Assembly: GCA_030077755.1 (NCBI GenBank)
Contig: JAQJZZ010000010.1
Span: 3,162,001-3,226,000, forward strand
Length of the DNA: 64,000 nt
Source of the DNA: Filosporella fistucella
Taxonomy: Eukaryota > Ascomycota > Leotiomycetes > Helotiales
Direction of reading: 5' to 3'
Both the position numbers and the translations under genes were made by a program. Below the pieces are notes generated by a model. The model was not told the DNA's origin. It was given only the letters and a program-made list of their open reading frames with translations, and ran no database searches. Positions 43,244 through 54,400 of this stretch are shown piece by piece. Within the stretch, counting starts at the first letter, position 1. The number at the start of each line of letters is the position of its first letter.

Positions 43244-45716
43244 TTAATGAACGCGCATCATCTTTCTCGGCTGCCGCAGAAATTCCGCAACTGGGTGATG
43301 TATCAAAAGCCCAATCCTCTCACAGTAATTTGGGTCTTCTTCGGAAGGGGCAATCACGAGCGAAGTGCCACTTTGACCCATCATCACAACTAAAAGACAC
43401 CCACATTGGCCATACCAGTCCCCATCTTGAACCGTCTCCCCAAACCTCTGCCTTCGCGTTGAGTAGTGGTAGCCTTTCATTCCAGGAACAGGACCTACTG
43501 GCACCAACTCGCAATCAGGTATAAATTCTTCAAATGATGCAGTGTTCGCAAACGTTATGGCATAGTTCCCGCCTTGCTTCACAACGGTTCCTCGCACAAA
43601 TTTCCCTTCTAGAAGGAGTGTCTCCCGTAAGGGATGACTGCCTGCCAATTGCCCTGGTTTGGGCAGTTCTATACCTCCAGACCTCAGATCCCATTTCTTG
43701 TCCTCTCTTGGAAGTCCGTCTGCCGGTCCGACTGTCCACCAGACTGGACCCTCCAAACTAGCCCAGCTCCAACTTGGAGCGACGTATGAAGCATGTGGTT
43801 GGAGGCTGTTACGACCGTTCTTGGCTTGCCAATGAAGAGTCGTATTCAGCGTCTCACGCCACAAGCCACAAATTGGGGTCAATTCTAATGGTGTTGACTT
43901 GTATCTCTTTTCAAGCTTTTCCATCACGCTTTGGATGGCAACAAGTCGATCAGTGGAATATGTGATATTTCTTTGAGTAAAATCCTCGATCAAAGTTATC
44001 CAGTATATGCCCGGATCCTGGTCCATACGAGCAGGGAATGAATGTCCTGGATGTCTTTGGTCCTCCCAAACAGCAGCAGTTCGGCACTCGAACTTCATTG
44101 CCGCGTTTGTGAATATCAAGCTCCTTGTGGAGAGAAGACGTTCTTGCCAGATCCTACGAATACATTCTCGAATTAGCTAACTGAATTCCTGGATTGTACA
44201 AGTGTGGTGCAGTAATTATGCACTAGATATACACCAGTGTAATCATCTCAATAGATATGTGTCCTTCTCCGCATTAGATGCGAGAATTCACATCTCCAAT
44301 ATCCAGAGAATATTGCACTCACCAAGCTCGGGTTGCCAAATGGTCTGGATTATTATCCCTATCCCCTGTCAGGTTTGAAACTGACCGCTGGCGTACTTTA
44401 AACAGAGTAGGACGTTTCAATTCATCATTAAGCCCAAACGTTTTCGATTGCCATACAGAAGCACGAGGTCCAAGAATCCGTTCAGCCGAGGAAGCAGCAG
44501 AAGCACAAGTTATTGTCACGTATGCATTGGCGTATATATCGCCCATTTGCGGAGCTTGCTCGTTCCAGTCATTTTTATCATCCTGTACTATACACAGGGC
44601 ATCTATCCAGAGATGATAAATTCCGAGCTTACGACATACAGTGATTGCATCCTTGAACAGTGGCGGGAGGCTTTTCCACGCTATCTGGTCAGAGTACTGC
44701 TTCCAGTTTGATCTTGTTGTTTTAAAATGTGGTGGATCTCCCCATCGATAGCTGAGTGTGTTGTACAGACAAGTTTTTCCATTCGTTTCAATGAGCTTGA
44801 CCGTCGGATCTGCTTGAGTTCCAAGATAAAGCAACCTTCGAGGAAGCTTTGCCGTCGAAAGGACACGACACCTGGTATGTGTTCCACTGCTTGATCTACA
44901 CTGCTGGATTGCTTTGTTCATCTCCCCGTAACTGTGCTCGCAGTCAAGATCGTTGAAACGCTCGGGTGCATTTCCAAGATGACGAAGATCAGGGAAACAC
45001 TGTGCATTGCCCACCAGTGATTTCTCCGGCTTATAGAGCTCAAATACCTCTTGTCTCGAGCCATCGGCAACTTGTTCAACTTGCCAATGAGCTGGGACTT
45101 CATCCTCCAGCTTTAAGTCCCGGAGTCCAATCGTTAAAGGATTGTTATCGCCATGTAAGGGTTCTCCAATCCATCGGCTCCCGTAGCAGAAGTTGAGAAT
45201 TATTGGCAGGCCCCATGCAAGCTGAATATCGATGAAACAATCTTTCGACTCCCATGTAAGATCATGAAGCATAGTGGCTAGAGCTCCACAGACCAGAGCG
45301 CAATATGGACATCCTCTGTTTGCGCTGTCCACTAACACTTTTGCTCTGGAGATACCGAAAGAACATGACCGGATTTTTCCAGAATTTTGAAACTCCTTTG
45401 TTACCCATGGCACGAGTGATGGACGTGTAAACTTCTCGCATCGAACGTAATCTGGATTCAAGTGGTGGCAGACTTTGCAGACTGGAAAGTCTTTCTCATT
45501 GACTTCTGTTTCTGGCCCAACATCCAAGATCCCTTTTCCAGGCACATTGTATGTGAACACTGGACCCTTCGCCTTGCCTTCAGTTGCTGGGTCAAGCTTT
45601 TCTTTCCCAAAGTTTGAGTTTGGCTTGGGATTTTCATGTATGTTATCGTTCTTAAGTCTCATCCGGATCAGAGGTTCTGCAAATACATCATCGGCAGCAT
45701 TATGCGAGAACGACAT
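43244..45716 (-). CDS. HET-domain protein (heterokaryon incompatibility)
   Basis: Exons 45716-44323 and 44153-43244 join across a 169-bp intron to give 767 aa. The N-terminal 200 residues hold Cys pairs (VCKVCHHL, GCPYCALVCG). The HET domain covers about residues 290-450: YNTLSYRWGDPP (HET block 1), LGIYHLWIDALCIVQDD (block 2) and GDIYANAYVTITCASA (block 3). The junction gives TRAWIWQERLLSTRSLIF, the usual family text after the domain. The C-terminal part has PSWSWASLEGPVWW, also typical. HET proteins trigger cell death or growth arrest when different strains fuse. The partner is unknown; the NACHT-ankyrin remnant at the left end is the other self/non-self gene type in the window. Confidence 0.93.
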
Positions 45717-46392
45717 TTTTAAAACAGGTTTTATTTAGGTAACAAGCTGAGAAGTTTTCACGACTTGACTGTGGTTTATTAGGAAGCTCAAGTATACTTA
45801 TCTCTCTTAGGGTTCCCAAGTCTCTGAAACGAATGTAAAAGGAGGGCACCAATAACGTTGGCGGCCTCCCTGTCAATGGTTGCATGAGTGGTGGCGCAGC
45901 TAAATTCAACACATGAGAGCAGGCAGAAAGTAATAAGCGAGCACATTTGGGGCGACCTGGCTATTATACTCTAGGAGAGTGAGAGTCTTGCTAGTTAAAA
46001 TCACAATGAAGCACTAGAGTGTGAGATGATGGCTCCATTTTATACTTTTGACACCCGAATAATTTAGAAAGCGGGCAAGAGAGACAATTAGGATGTTCAA
46101 ATTGTCTGCCGGTGGATCTTTTCACAATGATAGAACTTCAAAGCGAAATGAATCAGTTCGCTTGTCATGATTCACGCAGTGGCTACTTATGGCCTGCCGA
46201 AATATATCGTGAATCATAAATTGAATGATTCATGAAGATATGTATATCTATCAATTTATATTCCACCGAGAGCTCTCTTGAATTCGTGTGTCCTCTCTCT
46301 TGCTTTTAATCCCAGACGCCGTTGGAACAACAACTTGAAAGCCAAAAAATAGACAAGCCCATCTACTTAGAATCTGCAAGCAGCCCCCTACA
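45717..46392. other. divergent intergenic region
   Basis: 5' flank of the HET gene (-) and of the next Met-Cys gene (+). No supported ORF; a chance Met-Cys start near 45945 (-) was rejected. Confidence 0.5.
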
Positions 46393-46861
46393 ATGTGTGG
46401 CATACTGGTTCAGGACTACTCCTGCGGCCATAGTCGCTTTTCAATCACCCATTGTGGGAATAATTTTCCCCCGAATTTCAAAGGACATAAATGGCTTTAC
46501 CTGGATATCAATTTTTTTTTTTTTCGATGACAAAGAGAGAAAATCTTGCAAACAAATACTCGAAGACCTCCACGGAGTTCTGAAGGGGGTAAGAAATTGC
46601 TCAGACTATAAGGAGAAAGCACCAAAGACCAAAGACAAGGAGTTCCGGGTCCCAATCACAAAAAGTTGTCCTAAGGAAGTGTCATTGAAAGGGGTATGTG
46701 ATGCGAAGTCAAGTCATAAGAAGTCTGCGGAGATGATTGAAAAACGCGTAGAGGGAGAAATCTGGATTTATGCAAAGAGGGGAAGTGAGAAGGAAATCAA
46801 GAGGGTGGCCAATTTGCGTGACATCTATTCGCCAGAAAATAAATGGGCACCTCCCACATAA
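46393..46861 (+). pseudogene. Met-Cys family gene, out of frame at a T13 run
   Basis: ATG at 46393 opens MCGILVQDYSCGHSRFSI, the best match to the member at 32260 (MCKCDVLDYACEHSRF). This frame runs through KWLYLDIN into a run of 13 T (46512-46524) and then stops at TGA 46528. The next frame is open from the T run to 46861 and reads DDKERKSCKQILEDLHGVLK, VRNCSDYKEK, ITKSCPKE and IWIYAKRG. A 12-T run would join both parts. So the gene is either broken, variable by repeat slippage, or misread at a homopolymer. An intron that fixes the frame was not found. If joined, the protein is about 155 aa, Cys-rich and Lys-rich, without a signal peptide. Confidence 0.6.
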
Positions 46862-47717
46862 CTCATGTAAAGTAGTGGTATGGAGACTGGCCACATTTAA
46901 TTCGACAATCATGGCGTTACAATGGTTATCTGGCTTAAGATATTTACCACAGGGCATCAACAAACAGTTTTGCCAAAATCATTTGAGCATAAGTTCGAAG
47001 GAACGCTCAAGAGTGGCAGTTGCGGAGGAGATGGAGGCTGTTTGTACAGAAAGTTTCTGAACCGTGGTATAGGAGTTTGTAAGGGACATTTGGAATTGAA
47101 ACTACTTCCGTGTGCTACGACCATAAACGCTTGAAAATGGGGAAATGATGCAGTATACCTAGGAAGAAGTACAAGGTGTTATTTGAGGAGTGTGTAGGAT
47201 AGCTGAATTGGCGTTCTAGAAACTGGAACAAGAGCAACTTCGCACAAACATCAGAGCTGGCGGCAAAGATTGATGATATAGGGGCTTCGGCTAACAGTGG
47301 GGTTCTGTTTCAGGGGCAACATCTCTACGGTTGACATAATTTATCCACAATCTATGTATGCATTCTTGGCTTCTGCCAAAATGATTTCATTCTGGGCCTC
47401 AGCACTCAAACAATATCACACAGAAGCCAGAAGCATCGCCAGATAACTCTATCTACCCAAACCTTCAATCATGGCCACCCGGTGCACCGGGTATATGCAG
47501 AGGAAACAGCCAAAACGCTGACAGCGCCTGCAATACCGAGCTGTTAACGCCGTACTGCCGTAACCGGACGTCATCAAACGCAGATCCACCGCCGATGGGC
47601 ACATTTTCTAATCTGCATAGTATATCCCACTCTTCACCACATTCTTAAATAAGTATGAAATTTTCTTCCCTCTCTCTCTCCTCTACCTCCCATCCACTTC
47701 TTTAACCTACAGCTACA
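46862..47717. other. intergenic, no gene seen
   Basis: No supported ORF. The last 60 bp are a CT-rich leader (TCCCTCTCTCTCTCCTC) before the DHA2 transporter start, a common fungal promoter feature. Confidence 0.5.
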
Positions 47718-49379
47718 ATGGCTATCAATAGCACTGGGCCCTTGCGCGCCGACGAAGAAACACCCCTCCTTCGCGACAACGATACAAACAAAGCTTTCCC
47801 TCCCACCGATAACTCAATCGCGCAAGGTAGCACAGAGGAGACCGTGATACCGAACGAGATATCGACGCGCAGACTTGTTGTTACTCTCTCTGCTATTTAT
47901 GTAGGCGTATTTCTGGGTGCATTGGATAGCACCATCATCGCAACCCTCTCAGCACCTATTTCTACCAGCTTCAATTCCCTCTCCCTCCTCTCGTGGCTCG
48001 CATCTGCCTATCTCATCGCCAATGCGGCCTGTCAGCCTCTCAGCGGACGACTCACGGATATTTTCAGTCGTCGCACTGGCTTGGTCGTATCGAATATTCT
48101 GTTTGCGGCCGGAAATCTGATATGTGGGCTTGCGGGCACAGAATGGAGCATAATCGCTGGTCGCGTCGTAGCTGGAATGGGAGGTGGAGGATTGATGGCT
48201 ATATCTACATTCGTTGCTAGCGACTTGGTGCCTTTGCGAAAAAGAGGAGTCATTCAAGGAATAGGCAATATCTGTTTTGGTTGCGGTGCAGGGTTGGGCG
48301 GTATATTTGGAGGATGGGTGAACGATACCTGGGGATGGAGAGTCGCATTTCTGAGCCAAGTGCCGCCAGTTGTCGTGAGTGGGATACTGGTTTGGTGGGT
48401 CGTTGATGTTCCAGCAAAGAAGAGTGACAAGTCGAAGCTGTCGAGAGTGGACTTTTTGGGTAGTTTCACTCTCCTCGTCACACTTGTGCTCCTTCTTCTG
48501 GGCTTAAACTCTGGAGGGAACGTTGTACCGTGGACACACCCTCTTGTCCTCGTCTCGTTACCCCTTTCTGCCGCTGCTCTCTGCGGATTCATCTATGTCG
48601 AGTCGTATATTGCCTCTGAACCCGTCATCCCCGTCCGGCTCCTTCTCGAACGAACTGTTGCAGCTGCATGCCTGTGCAACTGGCTGACCACGATGGTCGT
48701 GTATATGGGGCTATTCTATATCCCAATCTTCTTCCAGGTCAAGGGACTGTCTACGACTGCGGCGGGCATGCGATTGATTCCTCAAGCTGTGGGAGCTTCA
48801 GTTGGCTCTCTTGGCTGCGGTTTGATCATGAATCACACAGGAAAGTATAAGCTACTTTCCCAATTGGCACTGTTTAACCTCTGTCTTGGAACTGGATTGT
48901 TATCTACGTTAACCTTCTCTGGCCCAAGTTGGCCTTCTTATATATATCTGTTCCTCGTTGGATCAGGTTATGGAGGCATGCTCACGACAACCTTACTGGC
49001 CGTCATATCAGCGGTGTCCCACGATCATCAAGCCGTCATCACATCTGCTACTTATGCTTTCCGCTCTACGGGATCAACAATTGGTGTCACCATCGCCAGT
49101 GCAGTCTACCAAAACATTCTTGTCGCAAATCTACATGGAAGGTTTGACGGCCAGAAAGGCGCTGAGGACGAAATCCGAAGAATCAGAGACAGCTTTGATG
49201 AGCTCAAGCATTTGCCTAAGGGGTGGGAGGAGGGTGTGAAAGCGAGCTTTGCGAGTGCGTTGAGAGCCGTATTCCTCACAGGGCTGGGGATCGCGCTTCT
49301 TGGTTGGATATGTGGTTCATTTATGAAGCAACACAAGCTGCACAATAGTCTGGAAAGAAGCGATGAAGATGAGGAGTGA
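47718..49379 (+). CDS. MFS transporter, DHA2 family (Vba/Fnx1-like)
   Basis: Intronless, 553 aa, about 14 membrane spans. The N-terminal cytosolic tail carries an acidic dileucine signal (EETPLLRDND), a vacuole-sorting type. Family marks are VFLGALDSTIIATLSAPI (TM1), SWLASAYLIANAACQPLSGR with LTDIFSRRTGLV (loop 2-3), RVVAGMGGGGLMAISTFVAS (TM4) and GCGAGLGGIFGGWVNDTWGW (antiporter motif region, TM5). The long MGGGGL block and the dileucine tail resemble yeast Vba and Fnx1 proteins, which bring basic amino acids into the vacuole by proton exchange. A drug-exporting role cannot be excluded. The start has a CT-rich leader and an in-frame Met with context ACAATGG. Confidence 0.9.
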   Translation: MAINSTGPLRADEETPLLRDNDTNKAFPPTDNSIAQGSTEETVIPNEISTRRLVVTLSAIYVGVFLGALDSTIIATLSAPISTSFNSLSLLSWLASAYLIANAACQPLSGRLTDIFSRRTGLVVSNILFAAGNLICGLAGTEWSIIAGRVVAGMGGGGLMAISTFVASDLVPLRKRGVIQGIGNICFGCGAGLGGIFGGWVNDTWGWRVAFLSQVPPVVVSGILVWWVVDVPAKKSDKSKLSRVDFLGSFTLLVTLVLLLLGLNSGGNVVPWTHPLVLVSLPLSAAALCGFIYVESYIASEPVIPVRLLLERTVAAACLCNWLTTMVVYMGLFYIPIFFQVKGLSTTAAGMRLIPQAVGASVGSLGCGLIMNHTGKYKLLSQLALFNLCLGTGLLSTLTFSGPSWPSYIYLFLVGSGYGGMLTTTLLAVISAVSHDHQAVITSATYAFRSTGSTIGVTIASAVYQNILVANLHGRFDGQKGAEDEIRRIRDSFDELKHLPKGWEEGVKASFASALRAVFLTGLGIALLGWICGSFMKQHKLHNSLERSDEDEE

Positions 49380-49563
49380 ACTCAGCCAGTAGATGGGTTA
49401 GACATGATGGACTATCTAGCCTAAAATCTAAGATCTCAGTTTGTGATCCTTCAAACCTCCACTGACAAGTGTATTTGCTCACTAAGTCGTTCTCGGTACT
49501 TCAATCCAAAGGTGGTACAACGGTACGTCGTGCCTCGTCTTCGCAGGAGGGACATAAAGTCGA

Positions 49564-50940
49564 TCATTGCCTTCGAAGATAAGCAGCAGCCTGTGTAAGG
49601 AAGTCCCCGACCTATATAAAAGTATCAGCAAGTGCATTCTCCAATCCTAGACCCTTTCACGTACCTTATGAAAGCACGTAGTATTAGCTTTCGCATCGCT
49701 CACACTCTCTCCTATTGTGTAATCAAAAGCCTGCCGACTGAATCGATCGGTAGCCTCAATCTTCAACCCGGCAATAGTCTTTTGCTCACTCTCCGGAATC
49801 GTAGCCACATAGCCCTCAAAAACCTCAATCGCCTCCCTGATTTTTGCGCCATCCACATCATCTGTCTCAAGCATCACTTTGCCCAAATGTTCTACTCTCT
49901 CAATCGTCGCTTCTCTGACTCCTTTCTTCAACTCACTCTGTTTCAACTGCATGGCTCTCAATCTTTGTCCTAGTGGATGAGCAATAATTGCTTTGATATC
50001 ACTCTCGGAGAACATTTTCTTCGACAACGGATTCCGCATCACGCCTTCGCCAGCACTGATAGCTTGCACCAGCTCATCCATATCCCAAGCATAATTATCT
50101 TCGCTCACGAAGAAATTCCCCTTCGGGATATCGGATATCTTGTCACCCAGCATTGTCTCATCATTCACGTATTTCTTCTCCAGAAACTCGCGTTCGATCA
50201 CTGCAAACGCAGCAGCTGAATCTCGTTCCATGCGCTCAGGCAGAGCTGCTTCGAGTAAGGTTTTCCTTTTCAATAGGCGAGCGCGTACTTCGTCGGTAGA
50301 TAGAGGAGGTTCTTGATAGGAAGCCCATTGAATGAAGTCTTCGAAGTCTCGCAAAATCAGTTCTTGGCTCTTGCGGGGTTCTTTCTGAATTGCTCTCGCG
50401 GTTTCACGAACAGCGACGGGGCTGATGGCAGGAACTGCTTTGCTGATCTGGCCTTCCATTATTGCTTTTACGTTGGCAAGCATTTCTGAATCTGGGAGAG
50501 GGGTCCCAGATAGGGCGAGAAAGCCAGTGAGTTCTTCGTGGAGCAGCTTAGCTTCTAGTTTGAGGGAGGAATAATTCTGTGTCAAAGTTTTTGAGATGGA
50601 TTGCCATTCTTCTGATTTTATTTCTGGCATTCTTGATTTTTGAGTTGAAGGAGGGCCCCTAGCCTTAGATGCTCTTTCATTTTGTCCTTTCAGATAACCT
50701 TTTGCAGCCTCATTGTTAGGGTCAATTTGCAGTAGATTTTCGGAGACTCCTTTTGCCATCTCTGTAAAATTGTGAGCGCTGTCCTTCGTGAAGCTTTTTC
50801 TTGAGAAAATTGGTGGAAACTCTACCTTCGTCGCCATATTGAATCCACATTTCAAGCAGGCTCTCGTGAAGAGGCACACTTTGAGGCTGCCATTCAAGCG
50901 CATCGTAAAGGGCGATTATAGGATGCAACTCGTCATCCAT
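49564..50940 (-). CDS. unknown 419-aa helical protein
   Basis: Exons 50940-50826, 50761-49665 and 49611-49564 give 419 aa in frame; introns are 64 and 53 bp. The start is MDDELHPIIALYDALEWQPQ. The N-terminus reads like a pair of TPR-type helices (ESLLEMWIQYGDEEMAKGVS, NLLQIDPNNEAAKGYLKG). The rest is helical and charged, with ELILRDFEDFIQWASYQEPP, NYAWDMDELVQAISAGEGVM and NPLSKKMFSESDIKAIIAHP. That last phrase resembles U-box-like text but lacks the zinc or full U-box pattern. Intron 2 adds the end VGDFLTQAAAYLRRQ. It is divergent from the PARP-like gene with a 518-bp shared promoter, which suggests a linked role. I do not recognise a named family. Confidence 0.8.
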
Positions 50941-51458
50941 TGCCACTCAGCCTCAATGAGTCAGGCTCTGGGGAAGACATTCAACATTGAAAAAGTATTC
51001 AGAGAACCCATATTTGCAGCATTACACATTACTAATTGAAGATGAGACATCTCGTGCATTTCCTTTGAGAGCCTTATTGTTTTAAAAAGGGACATTTCTG
51101 CGTTGTCCAACAAAGAGTCATTTTGTGGTGTAAATGAGGGGTATGTTTGAGTTCTGTGGGGTGAGACCTGCAGTAAGTGCATGCTGCAAGGACAGCCTGG
51201 ACGGGTGCTTGTCCGCCCTCCTAAACGCCACTATCTACCAGGCTCCCCACGCCGGCAACTGAATCTGCCCTGCCCCAAAGCCAAGCGCTAAGAGCAGCTG
51301 ACCATGAGGCTTGAAATTATGCACACCATACCGAATCTTTCGATCTGCATTTCTGCCTGGAGTCATCGAGATCCAAATTTGAAGAATTCCTCTCGGATTG
51401 TGTTGGTCCCGTCCAACCGGCTTCACATTTGGGTCGGCGATGAATTGATACTCGAGGG
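50941..51458. promoter_or_regulatory. shared divergent promoter, 419-aa protein / PARP-like gene
   Basis: 518 bp separate the two start codons. No ORF is supported; specific factor sites cannot be named. Confidence 0.5.
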
Positions 51459-54400
51459 ATGAAGTGGTCTTCATCCAAGATCACCTCTTCCTTGAGAAGT
51501 AAAAACCGGTCAGAAGGAGTCAATACTCGTCCGGCTCCTGGCCGTCCAACAGAAGCTGTCGTCCCAGAGCCTCAAGAATATACGGATAGTTCGAGTAGGA
51601 CAATATGGCACCGAGAGCTCAAAAAATGTGTGGAAGCTTTGAGCTTCTTGGAGACTGGAAATCCACCTTGCGAGTCTGTTGACCTTGACAAATTACTTCA
51701 ACCAACAACGGATTATATACGGAGAGATCAAAAAATCAATCCGCGGTCTTCATCAAACTTCGATTTGGTGCTAAATCGATTAATCGATCACTATGCGCTG
51801 GGAGACCAAATTTATCGTCCGTTGGCAGTACTGGCTTGCTTGAGAGCTTTCTCAGAAGCTGAAGCACCTCGATATCTCCTGTCTCTGGAGGATCATGTCC
51901 CAGCACCCAAGTATCTTCGATGTGTTGCACTGGGTGGTCGGATTAGGAGCAGTATGCTTCTAAAGAAGGACTTAAGGCTTGCTCGTTTTCTGCTCATGAT
52001 TTCCGACGACGATCGCCACGCCGGACACGGGTTTCAGGACCTAATCAACGAGCTCAATGTTAATACCTCACATGTGGTAGTATCTATCGGTATCATAAAC
52101 CGATCACTTTATAGTTCACAAGGATGGGTGCGTATTCGAAAAGGACTCGAACTGGACTTGGAGAGCCGGAGATATCTGAATGCTTACATCAGTTCTTCAT
52201 GGCTTCAAACACTTCCGGAGAACTTGAATAATACCACCGTCACCATTCTAAACGAGCACCTACCATCATGGGCGTGGCTTCGGACCTGGAGGCCCAATGT
52301 GGAGCGTATCAAATTGTGGCAGGATGGGAAGTTCTCGGAAGCGCAAAGGGAGAAGCTTTTGCATGTTTTCGATCTCGACGGACCAGACCCCTTCACGAGA
52401 AAAAAGGCATTGATACTTGCGGATCCTCACTGCTACGAGCACATCGATATCGCTCCTCAGAGTAATGAGATGCTTAGGGAATTTTTAGGTCTTTTATGTC
52501 GTGCTCATGCAGTTGGGCCGAGTGCCTTGGACTTGTTCGTCCATTTTTGCATCGACAGCCAAGCGAACGCAAACTCCATGTCCACTGTCAATGATGCGCT
52601 TCTCAAAAATAACGATGCCTACTCCAAAAGTATTCTCATGATACTAGCTCCTGGAGAGTCTCAGTTAAGTTTAGTTCGCCAAATGACTTCATTGACCAAC
52701 GCGCTGCCTGCTCTCAACCGCAATGTTCATCTAGCATCTACAGTGCTAGCGGGGCAATTGAAAACAGTTATCGAAGCTGCTCAACCAAAGTTTCTTTCGC
52801 TACTTACCAAAGGACCTGGAGAGGTGATGGGAATGTACATTTTTGATCTGGGAAAAGCTATTGTTGAGGCATCCAATACTCACACCAACTTGCCCCCAGA
52901 GCTTCTCCAACGTCTCAAACAACTTCCATCCCGGGAAGCAATACTCTCCATGTTCCGACAAATTGGCGATTCGAAGTGTTCCGAAACCATTGACAAACGA
53001 TTCAGATCGTACTTGGCATTTGCGCTTGGTGGCTTCTGCGATCCTGGAGGCCAGCCGGTAACATTGGCTGCAATTCAAGAAGAAGTGAAATTCTGGGAGT
53101 CCCACCCTGGATCGATGCGCTCGGATTTTGCCAAAACTTTGGAAAAGATTCAAAGCTTTCACTACCCGCAATATACCGAGTGCCTCCTCATTATGCTAAA
53201 GGAGCATGATTTGTATATCGAAGAGATGAAGTCCATGATCATATTGGATAGTGAGGGGTCGTGCATCAATTTTGCAAATTACCTTGCACGACGACGAAAG
53301 CTCAACCAATTGCAGGATAATTGCTGGCTACTGTTACTATCCGCATTGATGGACGATCAAGGTCCGCAATACCTATCGAAAATGTCGGATCAGCTTCCTC
53401 TCGAACACTGGCAAAAATTCGTGACTGATATTAGTCAATTGATAGCCCCAGCTCTCTCTGCGCTCCCAGCAACAGGTACCGGACTGACTCAGCAAAGGAT
53501 CGCCTGGTGGAAAACAATAGCTGGGAATGCAGATGCCGTACAGTATATGTACAAGAAACAAGGGTCGAGGGGCAATCTCACCTGGTTATACTTTCCTGTC
53601 CGTCAAGGATATGCTGAACAGATCATCAGTATCATCAACAACCGACAGACCTTGAACCCAGATCATCAGGTCATACTATCTTGTTTGAAACCTGGTGGAA
53701 AGAATATTGGAAGTATTTGCAAATGCCTGACTGCATTAGCAAACACTTCTGATAACGGACGAGCTGTTTGCGCTCGTCTGATTCACAGAATATCTAACCC
53801 CGGAGGTTCAAAGTGGGACGAGCGCAAAGATCATGGGATTGGGGTTGCCCTTGAAATTTGGAGGAGAAGTGGGCAGCTCAACCAACAAGACAAAACAGCC
53901 ATAGATCTCATTCGAAGGGTGCTGCGACTTTCAACATCCGTACAAGACTATCTCTGGCTCGGAACTGAATCTCTCCTCTCCACACTCCAGTCTGATTACA
54001 GTCAGCTTATTATTGACGCAAAAAATATGGAAGGGATCCGAATGAGATTGCAAAGGCAAAGTCCAACACAACTTGCAACCCTCTTGGGCGAACTCGACAT
54101 TAGCAATACTACAACGGGGAGAGTCATTGATTTTGAAATTCCAGAAAGTCTAGCACATGCCATTGAGACAATGGGCCATAAGCAGTATGAGTTTTCCTTC
54201 GCACTGACCGGGTTGAGTGATCTTCAACGCAAAGCGCGAGGTATTCCACAAGAAGCACGACTTCTTGTAATCAGACTTTGTCTTCGTGGCTCGGCTTCTA
54301 CGTTTTGTTCTCATCTATCCCCCAATGGTGAGGATGGAGAGCAAGATTATCATTTAGATTGGAAGCCCGCAGTGGACGGTGAACCGGACGGGCAGGTCTG

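Noticed and set aside
45760..45945. Met-Cys start MCSLITFCLLSC on the minus strand
   Set aside because: Hydrophobic, lacks the C-x-H pattern, and lies in the HET promoter.
47949..48592. Long minus-strand ORFs under the DHA2 transporter
   Set aside because: Shadows of a strongly coding plus-strand gene.
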